From contig NC_079511.1 of assembly GCF_000801105.2 (NCBI RefSeq), positions 21,537,792-21,601,791 on the forward strand: DNA of 64,000 nt, in the 5' to 3' direction. The DNA is from Raphanus sativus (lineage: Eukaryota; Streptophyta; Magnoliopsida; Brassicales; Brassicaceae). Shown piece by piece: positions 35,001 through 45,287 of the stretch. The notes under the pieces are model-generated. The model had not been told where the DNA came from. It saw nothing but the letters and a program-made list of their open reading frames with translations, and searched no databases. How positions within the stretch are numbered: the stretch's first letter is position 1; every line of letters starts with the position of its first letter. Position numbers and translations under genes: made by a program.

Positions 35001-36086
35001 TGGTACGGAGCAACGACCGAGATGGAGGGTATCACCGAAACAGACTACACAGCAGATGAGACACCAATGGTCAGCTACCTTAACGTGCACGCAATCCTAA
35101 ACGCAAGAAGACGTGTCGCCCAAGCTTCAGAATCTACTCAAGGACCTAGGGTTATCGTAGTAGGGCTCACAGATTCCGGAAAGAGAACGTTGACAAAGAC
35201 GCTTATCAACTGGGCAGCTAAAGAGGCATGAAAGCCTATGTTCGTTGACCTTGACGTTAGCCAAGGCTCGGTTTCAATACCTGGCTCTATCGCTGCTACA
35301 CCTATAGAGACGCCGCTTGATCCTGTTGAAGGGTTTCCTCTAGGTATGCCCTTAGTGTACTACTACGGTCACACTAAACCAGGCTCCAAAGTTGAGCTCT
35401 ACAAAGCTACGGTGAAGGAGCTTGCAGGAGTGCTGGAGAGACAGTTTCTTGGGAACCCTGAGTCTCGAGCTGCTGGTATGGTGATCAACACCATGGGATG
35501 GTTCGATAGTAACGTTTACGATTATGTGCTTCTCCATGCGATCGAAACGTTCAAGGCGTCGGTTGTTCTTGTGTTGGGTCAGGAGAAGCTATACAGCAAG
35601 CTTAAGCATGTGTTGAAGAGTACGTAAGAGTAATGTGGATGTTGTGAAGCTTCATAAATCAGGTGGAGTTGTTGCTAAGAACAGTGAGTTCCGTGAAACA
35701 GCAAGAAGTTGTCGAATTCAAGAATACTTCTACAGCAGGTCTCTCCGTATGCTAATACCTCTAGTTTCAGCGATGTGAAAGTGTTCCGTATTGGTGGTGG
35801 ACCACAAGCTCCAAGATCAGCTCTTCCAATCGGGTCTGTCCCTGTTTCTTATCCGTTGAAGGTAGCTCCTGTGAATATCGATGACGGGGATCTGCTGCAT
35901 TCTGTTTTGGCTGTCTCGTATGCACAAGAACCAGACCAGATCGTGTCAAGCAATGTTTCCGGGTTTGTATATGTGACGGAGGTTGATGTGCAGAGGAAGA
36001 CGATCACGTATTTATCACCGTCGCAAGGGACATTGCCCAGCAAGTTCTTGGTAGCTGGATCTTTGTCATGGCTTGAGTGTCATTAG
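35001..36086 (+). pseudogene. CLP1: CLP1 polynucleotide kinase-like pseudogene
   Basis: The sequence starts inside the family at WYGATTEMEG; the roughly 100-residue N-terminal domain is absent. Seen: TDYTADETPMVSYLNVHAIL, a Walker A loop GLTDSGKRTLTK, VDLDVSQGSVSIPGSIAATP, PLVYYYGHTKPGSKVEL, NPESRAAGMVINTMGW, VLVLGQEKLYSKLKHVLK, GGGPQAPRSALPIGS, and the C-terminus FVYVTEVDVQRKTI...SLSWLECH. Lesions: TGA at 35229-35231 where the parent has Trp, and a frameshift around 35620-35640 (KST then stop). Working CLP1 acts in pre-mRNA 3'-end cleavage factor II in the nucleus. This copy cannot make a full protein. Its 3' flank matches that of the copy at 16.2-17.2 kb. Confidence 0.88.
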
Positions 36087-36281
36087 AAGGAAAGATAAGT
36101 TGAAGTAAAATACAGGTTGTAATAAAAAATTCTGTAATTGCTGCAATACAGTTTTATATCAATAGTCTTAAATGTAATAATTTTTGTGATCTCTTTTAGT
36201 TTCTTCACTCTATTTGATACTCATTGTCTACTACAAGAATAATTAGGACATACTGTAACAGTTGCAATAAAAGGAACTAAA

Positions 36282-36791
36282 TGTAGAGATAATTGCTTAG
36301 GTTACTTAGGTTTCAAGTTAGCTTAGACCTAGGTTATGAACTGAAAGTAAATGCACAATCAATTTAACGAGTTCCCGGCCTCTAGCACGGTACGTCTCGT
36401 GGGAGAACTACTGCTCCCAAACTTCACTAGATCAGAGAGTCTCTAGCTACACCAAATCAGTGAGCTAGATAGTTTACAAGTGAGTCAGATTCTCCTAAGC
36501 TAGAGGATACAACAAACCCCTTTGATACAATAGACTTAAGCCTAAGCTATTGATCTGATATTGTTGTCTCCTTCCTCTTGCTGTCCACCTTGATTGACCT
36601 GATTCAGATTGCCTTTAACCTTGTGTGTCTGCGTTGTTCTCCTTCCGTTTTTAACCTAATCACATACTCACAATATATATATGCTTTGTATGTTATCAGG
36701 TGACTAAACGGAGTGGGCCTTGGTGTGCTTGGCCCATGGTGGAATCTGGTTGTTGTTGGCCCAGTAGCTAGCTGAAGCCCAAACCCTTACA
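36282..36791 (-). repeat. Copia 3' LTR
   Basis: 510 bp, TG...CA ends. Because the element runs on the minus strand this left copy is its 3' LTR. A purine-rich tract (minus-strand CCGGTGGAGATT, 36792-36803) sits against it and probably primes plus-strand synthesis. Confidence 0.93.
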
Positions 36792-37948
36792 AATCTCCAC
36801 CGGGTTTTGACTGAAGCCCATTTGCCTCAGCCCACACTCTCCTGCCGACAAACCTTGTCTCTGGTTCTGTCTCTCGCGACTTTCCACTCTCTTTGTCTCT
36901 AGTGTCTCTCTCTCTCCTTCTTGTTTCCTCACGAACCCTTACCGCCGTAAGTACTCGAAGCTTGATCAAGCTCCGATGAAGGGAGATCTGCGAAGCTTTA
37001 TCCACGGCGTCGTTCCTCTTTCCGATTAGCTCCACCCCACGGTGTAGCTTATCCACTCGATTCGCTCCACCTAACGCCTTCGCTCTTCAAACCCTCCTCT
37101 CCTCAGGTACATCTAGTTTCCTTATTTGTTAATCAAAGGCAACTAGGATCATCTGCAAGGATCTCGAGTTGTTTGATCCTGAGTGTTTGCTAACTCCATG
37201 TTTTCTATTTGCATGTCTCCTCCGGTGATGAGCTTCACCTCCTCTGACTGCCTTAATAGCGCCGTCGCAAGCCTTGTCACCTTCCTCCACCTCTTTCATG
37301 AAAGTAGGTGAGTTTATTCTGCAACTTTTCATCTTTCATCTGTGTTCTTGAACTCGAACTGACCCTCTTCCTCGTGTGATAGGAGTCGGACCTAATCAAA
37401 GAAACTCTGCTCTGAGTTTACTTCCATTCTCCTCATCGGGAACTCAATCAGTCTGATATTAGCTCCAGCTACCCGCGCCTTATACAAACCTCAGTCGTCT
37501 TCAGGTAATTACTGATACAACCATTCTTTGCTGCGCCATATGGTTGAGTCTGATACTCATACATACTTATTATTTCTTTCTTTAGCTCAACTGCTCAATA
37601 GATGGATGCGATGATACTTCTGCTGCTTCCTAAGATAGACTCAAAGATTCTTGAGTCGTCCATCTGACTTTTGCGACCTCCTTAGATAGACTCAAAAAAT
37701 TCTTGAGTCGTCCATCTGGCCTGCTCAATATAAGATAAACCCCTGTGACTTCGTTTGATATCCACTCCACCTGAATCGAGTATTCTGCTCGATCCTCTCT
37801 GTGCTCCAGGTGACTTCTCTTTCTCTTGTCACAGTAATTTGAGTTGTCTGTCCACATTACTCTTTAGTCACTTACATTTGTTTATTGTCTGTAACTTGCG
37901 AGGATTGTGAGACAACTACTGAGTCACCTGGAGCTTCTCCTAGTTCAA
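36792..37948 (-). other. Long non-coding stretch between Copia pol and 3' LTR
   Basis: About 1.15 kb without a convincing protein, unusually long for this position. On the plus strand the texture resembles host gene leader and intron pieces (CT-rich 36850-36930, splice-like CTCAGGTACATC at 37104). Two 51-bp-spaced units at 37634 and 37685 each contain the inverted repeat GACTCAA...TTGAGTC. It may be a captured host fragment or an RNA-level control region. Confidence 0.6.
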
Positions 37949-40900
37949 TTAGTGGACGTTCAAAAGCTCACAGCAAAGCTGGAACTTCTGACCAGGTACG
38001 GTTTTAGTTAGGAAATCTGCAGGGTTTACATTAGTATGAATCTTGTTTAGAACAATGTCTCCTGCTTCCACTAGGTCCCGAATGAAATTGAACTTGGTAG
38101 ATATATGTTTAGTCTTCTCATGATTGACTGGATTTCTTGCTAGGGCTAGTGCACTTTGAGAGTCACAATATAGTTTGATACCTTTCTGTTTGAATCCCAA
38201 CTCTGTGCATATTTCTTTTAACCACATAGCTTCTTTTGCCGCCTCATTCATAGCCATATACTCAGCCTCTGTTGTAGATAGTGCAACAACTGATTGTAGG
38301 CATGATTTCCATGATATAGTATTTCCTCCAAACTTGAATGCGTACCCAGTTACTGATCTGCTTCTATCTCTGTCTGTAGCATAGTCTGAGTCACAGTATC
38401 CTTCTACTAGTAATGTAGAGTTCTTCTTGAACGTCAAGCTTGAATTAACTGCTCCTTTTAGATACCTCAGAATCCATTGTACTGCATTCCAATGCTCTTT
38501 TCCTGGTTTGCTCATAAACCGGCAGACCAGACCAACTGCAAATCCTAGGTCGGGTCTGGAGCCTACCATAGCATACATTAGGCTCCCCACAGCACTCGCA
38601 TAGGGAACCCTTTCCATATCTAGAGATTCCACTTTCCACTCATCGTCAGTTAGGCTTCTTAACTTGAAATGTGATGCGGTTGGAGTGATGACCGATTTGG
38701 CATCCAGCATACTAAATGTCTTTAAGACTTTCTCAATATAGTTCTTCTGAGATAGTATTAGGATTCCTTTTTCTCGATCTCTTGTAATGTCCATGCCTAA
38801 TATCCTCGAGGCCTTTCCCATGTCTTTCATCTCAAATTCCCCACTCAGCTTTTCCTTAAGGTCTCTTATCACTCTCTTGTTTCCAGATGCAATCAACATG
38901 TCATCAACATATAGGAGTAGATAAATAGCCTTGTCTGTTTGGACGTCCCTCATATAGACGCACAGGTCTTTACTACACCTTTCAAATAACTGATTTTTCA
39001 TGAACTCGTTAAACCGGTGGTTCCATCTCCTCGGGGATTGCTTCAAACCATACAGGGATTTCCTCAATAAGCACACTTTATTCTCTGTTCCCGGTTTTAT
39101 AAACCCCTCTGGCTGTTCCATTAGGATTCTTTCTTCTAAGCTTCCATGAAGAAAAGCAGTTTTGACGTCCATCTGTTCTAGTTCTAGGTCTAGATTCACC
39201 ACAACACTGAGCATAAGTCTGATGGAGACATGCTTAACAACTGGTGAGAAGATCTCGTTGTAATCAATCCCTTCTGTCTGAGAATAACCTTTGGCGACTA
39301 GCCTGCCCTTATGGCGTTCATCTTCAACACCTGGGATGCCAGGTTTAAGCTTAAACAACCACCTGCATCCAATGAGTTTTGCTTTAGCAGGTCTATCGAT
39401 AAGATCCCAAGTTCTATTCTTCTTGTGTGACTCCATCTCGTCCTCAGCCGCTTTTGTCCACAAGTCTCTTTTGCGGCTTCTCATTGCTTCTGCATACGAT
39501 CTAGGCTCCTCATCTTCCAGATCATCAACAACATTGAGCGCGTAAGCTACAAAGTTGCCGTCCTCATATCGAGATGGTGGCCTTATGTTCTGTCGCCTCT
39601 GTCTATCCCGTGCTAACATGTAATTATCAGGATTCTGTTCTTCATCAGTCCTTCTTTCATCATCGTGATTTTGCTCATCATCCCTGGAACTTGAGCTGTT
39701 TGAGCTGTCTGATGACTCATCTCCACCTTGATCAGGTGCATCTTCGACATCAGGGGTATGAGAAGGTCCCCTGATCAAGTCATCACTGAAAGACACTCTC
39801 TTCTTTGTTTTACTATCATGACTCTTTTCTTCTTTAGCTACATCTGAGCTTTCCTTTGTTTTGGTGACTGTATGCTTATACAGTTCATCCTCATTGAACA
39901 CAACGTTTCTACTGACTCTGCATCTACCTTCATCCTCTATCCATACTCGATATCCCTTAGTGCCTGTAGGGTATCCCACAAAGACTCCTTTAATAGCTCT
40001 AGGGCCAGTCTTCTCTTCGGTTACATGAACATATGCAGAGCATCCAAATGTCCTAAGATGTCCCAAATCAGGTTTAGAACCCGACCACACTTCTTCAGGC
40101 AATTTGAATTCCAGTGTAGAATTATGTGACCGATTGATCAAATAGATTGCAGTGGATGCAGCCTCTGCCCAGAAGCTTTGGTCCAAGCCAGATTCGGCTA
40201 ACATGCATCTTACTTTGTCCATAATAGTCCTGTTCATCCTTTCTGACACCCCATTCTGTTGTGGGGTGTAAGTACAGGTTCTATGTCTCTTAATTCCAGA
40301 CTGTTTGCAGTAGCCATCAAACTGCCTATTGCAGAACTCCAATCCATTATCAGTCCTTAAACATTTTATCTTCCTCTCGGTTTTATTCTCAACTTCTGAT
40401 TTCCATTCTTTAAACTTAGAGAATACCTCATCCTTAGTCTTCATAAAATAAATCCACACTTTCTTTGAAAAATCATCAATAAAAGTAACAAAGTACTTAT
40501 GACCAGCAAGACTATCTGGTGTAGAAGGAGAACCCCATAGATCAGAATGAATATACTCCAGAATACCCTTTGTCACATGTTTAGCTTTAGAGAAGCTCTG
40601 CTTATGAGATTTTCCAATAACACAGTGTTCACAGAAATCCAGTGTCTTAACCTCCTTGTCAATGATATATCCCTTTTTGACAAGTTCAGACATGTTATTA
40701 AGACTCATATCACCAAGGCGTGAATGCCAAATATTAGTCATATTCCTATCTGCTTTAGAAATGTTAACCTCTCCACGTAGTACTGTCCCTTGTAGGTAAT
40801 ATAATCCCTGAAAATATTTCCCTGAAAGAACCCGTTTACCATCTTTGAAGAAATTAACCAGGAGATTTTTCCCCTCATATGTGCAGCCTGCAGTTTCCAA

Positions 40901-42064
40901 CATGCCATAAGAAATCAAATTTCTGCTCATCCCAGGCATATACCTGACGCCTGTGAGAATCACACTTGAGCCATCGATATTTAAGATTTTGATCTTCCCG
41001 ATTCCTTGTATGTTGCAGTGAGTGTTGTTAGCCATTAACACTTTCCCACCTTTGAATTCTTCAAGGTCGAATAGAAAACTTTTATCTGGTGTGATATGGA
41101 ATGAACATCCAGAGTCCATTACCCATTCGTTCTCGGTGTCTTGGGTGCTAACTGTTAGCACCATTGGCTGTTCTGCTATATTAGCTGAGTCTTGCGGTTT
41201 GTAAGGTTTCTTGTCAGGGCACTCACGCTTCCAATGACCCTCTTTACCGCAAATGAAACACCCCTTTGTGTTCTTGGTGTTTCTTGGTCTTGACTTGGAC
41301 CTCCCAAACCGGCTTTTAGAACGTCCTTTGTACCCTTTTCCATTGCCTTTCCCAGTTCTTTGATCTGATCTCCCTCTCTCAACCATCAGACCTTCTCCAC
41401 CTGACCTGGTGTATTTACCACTCTCGATTAACTCCCTCTCTTTTGACCTCGCTGCCCCTGTAACTTCGTTTAGGCTTAGAGTGTCTCTTCCATATTTAAG
41501 AGTCTCCTTGAGTTGATCGTATTTAGCTGGTAATGAACTAAGCAGTAGGATAGCTTGAACTTCCTCAGATACTTCCACTTGCAGATTACTCAGATCTGCC
41601 ACTAGCTTCAGAAAATCGTCTACATTCTCATCAATTGATTTGGAGTCTGCCATCTTGAATGTATAGAATCTGAGCTGTAGATAGATTCGGTTTGGTAATG
41701 AAGTCTCTGTGTAGAGTTTATCTAGCGTACTCCACATTGCAGCTGCTGTTTCACAGTGTTTAATCTTCCGTAAGACTTTATTTCCAACATTAAGCACTAT
41801 TAGGTCCTTTGCTTTTTCTGACTTCTCGAATTTTGCAGGATCAATTGCAGGTGAAGGTTCTACTAGTCCAGCAAGGCCCTTTCCTGAGTCCTTCATTGCA
41901 GATTCAGGTTCATCCTTGGTGTCAGAACCCTCCTTTAGCAGTTTCTCATCGGTGAGAATAGTTTTCAATCCCAGCACTCCAAAGTGAGCAAGCATCCTCA
42001 CCTTCCATAGTGCAAAGTCACCGGTACCGTCAAAGCGATCCACCTCAATGCGTGTGGTAGACAT
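37949..42064 (-). CDS. Copia gag-pol polyprotein, intact
   Basis: One uninterrupted frame of 1371 residues from the ATG at 42062-42064 (MSTTRIEVDRFDGTGDFALW). Order: gag (about 1-265), a CCHC zinc knuckle CFICGKEGHWKREC (about 269-282), aspartic protease WVMDSGCSFHIT (about 315-326), GAG-pre-integrase IWHSRLGDMSL and CEHCVIGKSHK, integrase core with HSDLWG, FIDDFSKKVWIYF, CLRTDNGLEF and TPQQNGVSERMN, reverse transcriptase QMDVKTAFLHG and YLLLYVDDMLIAS, and RNase H YCDSDYATD, ALSTTEAEYMA and LYCDSQSALAL. Catalytic residues of all four enzymes are in place. Such polyproteins copy and integrate the element's own RNA through virus-like particles. Confidence 0.95.
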   Translation of the reverse strand: MSTTRIEVDRFDGTGDFALWKVRMLAHFGVLGLKTILTDEKLLKEGSDTKDEPESAMKDSGKGLAGLVEPSPAIDPAKFEKSEKAKDLIVLNVGNKVLRKIKHCETAAAMWSTLDKLYTETSLPNRIYLQLRFYTFKMADSKSIDENVDDFLKLVADLSNLQVEVSEEVQAILLLSSLPAKYDQLKETLKYGRDTLSLNEVTGAARSKERELIESGKYTRSGGEGLMVERGRSDQRTGKGNGKGYKGRSKSRFGRSKSRPRNTKNTKGCFICGKEGHWKRECPDKKPYKPQDSANIAEQPMVLTVSTQDTENEWVMDSGCSFHITPDKSFLFDLEEFKGGKVLMANNTHCNIQGIGKIKILNIDGSSVILTGVRYMPGMSRNLISYGMLETAGCTYEGKNLLVNFFKDGKRVLSGKYFQGLYYLQGTVLRGEVNISKADRNMTNIWHSRLGDMSLNNMSELVKKGYIIDKEVKTLDFCEHCVIGKSHKQSFSKAKHVTKGILEYIHSDLWGSPSTPDSLAGHKYFVTFIDDFSKKVWIYFMKTKDEVFSKFKEWKSEVENKTERKIKCLRTDNGLEFCNRQFDGYCKQSGIKRHRTCTYTPQQNGVSERMNRTIMDKVRCMLAESGLDQSFWAEAASTAIYLINRSHNSTLEFKLPEEVWSGSKPDLGHLRTFGCSAYVHVTEEKTGPRAIKGVFVGYPTGTKGYRVWIEDEGRCRVSRNVVFNEDELYKHTVTKTKESSDVAKEEKSHDSKTKKRVSFSDDLIRGPSHTPDVEDAPDQGGDESSDSSNSSSSRDDEQNHDDERRTDEEQNPDNYMLARDRQRRQNIRPPSRYEDGNFVAYALNVVDDLEDEEPRSYAEAMRSRKRDLWTKAAEDEMESHKKNRTWDLIDRPAKAKLIGCRWLFKLKPGIPGVEDERHKGRLVAKGYSQTEGIDYNEIFSPVVKHVSIRLMLSVVVNLDLELEQMDVKTAFLHGSLEERILMEQPEGFIKPGTENKVCLLRKSLYGLKQSPRRWNHRFNEFMKNQLFERCSKDLCVYMRDVQTDKAIYLLLYVDDMLIASGNKRVIRDLKEKLSGEFEMKDMGKASRILGMDITRDREKGILILSQKNYIEKVLKTFSMLDAKSVITPTASHFKLRSLTDDEWKVESLDMERVPYASAVGSLMYAMVGSRPDLGFAVGLVCRFMSKPGKEHWNAVQWILRYLKGAVNSSLTFKKNSTLLVEGYCDSDYATDRDRSRSVTGYAFKFGGNTISWKSCLQSVVALSTTEAEYMAMNEAAKEAMWLKEICTELGFKQKGIKLYCDSQSALALARNPVNHEKTKHISTKFNFIRDLVEAGDIVLNKIHTNVNPADFLTKTVPGQKFQLCCELLNVH

Positions 42065-42127
42065 CACTTGCGATCCGGGTACTGTAAGTCTCTCTCTATC
42101 CTCCTAAGTAGCCTTGTATAACCGGAA

Positions 42128-42139
42128 GCTCTGATACCA
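42128..42139 (-). promoter_or_regulatory. Copia primer binding site, initiator tRNA-Met type
   Basis: On the minus strand TGGTATCAGAGC lies two bases from the end of the 5' LTR. This is the classic complement to the 3' end of plant initiator tRNA-Met. Confidence 0.95.
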
Positions 42140-42141
42140 CT

Positions 42142-42651
42142 TGTAGAGATAATTGCTTAGGTTACTTAGGTTTCAAGTTAGCTTAGACCTAGGTTATGAA
42201 CTGAAAGTAAATGCACAATCAATTTAACGAGTTCCCGGCCTCTAGCACGGTACGTCTCGTGGGAGAACTACTGCTCCCAAACTTCACTAGATCAGAGAGT
42301 CTCTAGCTACACCAAATCAGTGAGCTAGATAGTTTACAAGTGAGTCAGATTCTCCTAAGCTAGAGGATACAACAAACCCCTTTGATACAATAGACTTAAG
42401 CCTAAGCTATTGATCTGATATTGTTGTCTCTTTCCTCTTGCTGTCCACCTTGATTGACCTGATTCAGATTGCCTTTAACCTTGTGTGTCTGCGTTGTTCT
42501 CCTTCCGTTTTTAACCTAATCACATACTCACAATATATATATGCTTTGTATGTTATCAGGTGACTAAACGGAGTGGGCCTTGGTGTGCTTGGCCCATGGT
42601 GGAATCTGGTTGTTGTTGGCCCAGTAGCTAGCTGAAGCCCAAACCCTTACA
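42142..42651 (-). repeat. Copia 5' LTR
   Basis: 510 bp, nearly identical to the other LTR. It carries the element's promoter by position; a TATATATAT tract on the plus strand (42533-42541) is a candidate core. Confidence 0.93.
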
Positions 42652-43052
42652 CTAAAAACCATAAAACATAAATTACGTTTAATTTTTGTATTCATATAGG
42701 TCTTTGTTATATTCACTGCGAAACTTTATGAATTCCATCTTGTACTCGTCAGATGTTATGATTCCTTTCTGTATGATCTTAAGAAAATTAAATAGCAGCT
42801 CTCAATTTTTTATTAAATTTCTTCAAACAGAAGTATAAAATGCACAAAAAGAAAGAAAACATGAAAAGAGAAACTGAGCAGAACAACACACACATCAGGA
42901 TGAGGTTATCTCCGGAGCCTGATACTATGGTAAGAAGCAGAATATTTATTGACTTGAGAGATTCCACTGAACATATATATATAGGAAAGAAAGAGAGTGG
43001 AGACACCAATTATTTATCGTGAGATTCCACTGAACATATATATATATATATA
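42652..43052. repeat. Duplicated tail segment, copy next to CLP1/Copia
   Basis: This is the continuation of 36100-36281 after removal of the Copia element. It matches 48425-48830 closely (AAATTACGTTTA, TTATGAATTCCATCTTGTAC, GATGTTATGATTCCTTTCTG). A 62-63-bp unit starting GAGATTCCACTGAACATATA is repeated from 42957 and 43020; the second unit is cut off at about 43052. Confidence 0.8.
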
Positions 43053-44600
43053 CTATGACCGGCCCGCCCTACGGGCGGGATGTGTTACATATATATTTTT
43101 TATTATGAATATATGATTGTTAATATGTAAATCCAATGGTAGGGGTTGGTTTGGAACTTGATGTTGTAGTTGGTTTGTTTGTGTATAGTTTAATCAATGG
43201 ATGGATGATTGAAAATGAAAACCATGTTCTTTAAATTATTTTTGAGTTTTTGTAGTTGGGCTATATTATTTTATCTAATGTGATTGTCTGCTGTATATAA
43301 TAGAGTGCAATTTTGATTGAGCGAGTGCATTGGTAGAAATAACATTAGTTTTATAGGTTGGCAATCGCTGGGATGTCTTATTTATATGAATAACTCTGGT
43401 AATAGTACTTCTTTGTGAGGGCTAGTGCGATTCTTATTGTTTTAGCAAAAGTATTAGCCAATATAAGTTGTTTTCTACATTGTTTTTTAAGATCACCTAA
43501 TGAAAAAATTGGCGGTTCTACATTGTTTTAGCGAAAATAGTGGCATAGACTGTGATGAAGTCACAGTAGATTACTCTGGAAATTTAAAGTGTATATGCAT
43601 ATATGATACGAACCGGAACTGGAATCATCCGTAGCATTTGGAACATTTGTATTATCAGCATCAGAGCCTAATTCTGTTTCAGTGATGGATCTCAACTCTG
43701 TGGAACCAGTTTTATGAATTCTCACAGCCGTCTTTTTCACCATCACGCGGCAGTTCTCACAGATCAGATAGCATTGGAAAGGAAGATTTTTTCTGCGATG
43801 TGTATGATGAGAAAAATAACAGTGATTGTTGATGTTTCTTAACTAACAGTTACAGAATTATCACCAAGAAAATGAAAAGTCATATTTAATTATTTGTTTA
43901 GAACACCAAGCATAATCGTCTGACCCTATTAACAACAATAAAACTGTTTCACATGCGTAAAAACGAATTATCTTTGTATTCCATAAACTCCTTATTAAGA
44001 TTTTCTTGTACCATCTTTTTATTTAATTCAAACAATATTAAAAAGTTGCATAATTAATAAACATTAAAATTAAAATTTATACTTATTCAACACTTCAAAT
44101 TAGTTATGGAATTATATTTTTTTTTATGTATATTCTTAACGACAAATTCTCAAACTCCTAGGAAAAGTGTAACCTGAGTTTCCCCGATCCTTATTCAACT
44201 TGAGCTGATCATATTTTTCTTATTTACACCCCCTGCCCAAATCTCATAGACTACATATTTTTTTTGTTAAACCGTACCAAACAATTAATACAACTAAAAA
44301 AACAAAAACAAAGTAAATCTGTTGGAATGTTTCATTAGGTGATTACTCGAATAATCTCCAATAGTTGCATAATCACTAAAACAATCTTTGACAGGTGATC
44401 TTAAAGTAGCTAACATTGATTTCGGAAAGCTCATCTTAAAGCAGCTAACATTGTTTTATCTAGCTCTTCATGCTTGACCTGAAAAGGTGAAAGAAGTAAA
44501 TCAAGCATATGGGCTTATCTCAATATCATTCAAATCCAAATGTTTAAGAGAGACTGTTTTTCATCATAAAAAACCTCTGTTTCCACTTAGAGGATAAAGA
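43053..44600 (-). mobile_element. Possible Helitron fragment with unknown gene piece
   Basis: GACCGGCCCGCCCTACGGGCGGG at 43057-43079 is a GC hairpin like a reversed Helitron 3' end, and it interrupts the duplicated tail. Inside, on the minus strand at 43600-43785, an open tract reads ICENCRVMVKKTAVRIHKTG then LGSDADNTNVPNATDDSSSG. This resembles C-terminal pieces of plant RPA1-like (OB-fold) proteins that often travel with Helitrons, but I am unsure. No far end was found. Confidence 0.35.
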
Positions 44601-45234
44601 CACCATTTTAATCAAAGCACAGACTTATAGGTTCACAGAAGCTTTCGGACCATAAGAACTGGAACAACGGCCATGTCGGATTGTTTTGGCGTACATTACT
44701 TCAAAACTGAACCAATGAACTATTGCAAAAACTCTGACACATTGTAGAACCGTGTTTCTTCGTGAAACATGTAAACTTTGTGTTTCATTTAGGGTTCCAA
44801 AGAACAAAAAAAAAAGAGAAACGAAGCTCAGAAGAACAAAACGCAGTAAACCCTAAAAACAAAATACAGAAGAACAGAGGAGGAATAAGAAGCCGATTTG
44901 AAGAAAAAAAGATAAAAAAATAATGAAAGTAATGGTGTTGAGATTCTTTTGCTTGTCAAATCTCTACTCCAAGGTTCTTTCCTGATAATCAAAATTAAAA
45001 GAAAACATTAAACCAAACTAAAACGGACATGGCTACTCACTCTCATCGAATCTCCTAACGGATACACTATCCCAATCCAGACAATGAGAAGTATTTAGAT
45101 TAATGTGCATTGCATAGAAAGTAACAGGTGTCAAACAAAAGAGAACACACATGTATAGCGTCAGGTCCTTTCTAAGATCCATCAAGATGAAGTGCCTTTT
45201 CTTGTATCATTCTCAGTCTAGCAGCTTCTCTTTG
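44601..45234. other. Gene-like debris before the partial HSP70
   Basis: Composition is less AT-rich. On the minus strand 45173-45232 reads QREAARLRMIQEKALHLDGS then a stop, the look of a protein C-terminus, unrecognised. The HSP70 copy starts immediately after it. Confidence 0.3.
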
Positions 45235-45287
45235 GCTGAGGACGGCTTGCGAGAGAGCCAAGAGGACTCTCTCTTCAACCGCACAGA

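Larger units (their letters stand above)
36282..42651 (-). mobile_element. Complete Copia LTR retrotransposon, 6370 bp, recent
   Basis: Two 510-bp LTRs (TGTAGAG...CCTTACA on the plus strand) flank an intact gag-pol gene on the minus strand. The target duplication CTAAA is present on both sides (36277-36281, 42652-42656). By eye the LTRs differ at one position (C at 36571, T at 42431). The related tail at 48.43 kb (GGAACTAAAAATCATAAAAG) gives the empty site. Domain order protease-integrase-RT-RNase H defines Copia; the protein wording is closest to the Tnt1/Tork type. With all parts intact the element may still be mobile. Confidence 0.95.

Noticed and set aside
38175..41204. Several plus-strand frames of 60-85 codons
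   Set aside because: They are antisense to the intact Copia gag-pol frame and resemble no protein.
42128..42140. tRNA-like sequence GCTCTGATACCAC
   Set aside because: It is the Copia primer binding site, only a 12-base complement of initiator tRNA-Met, not a tRNA gene.
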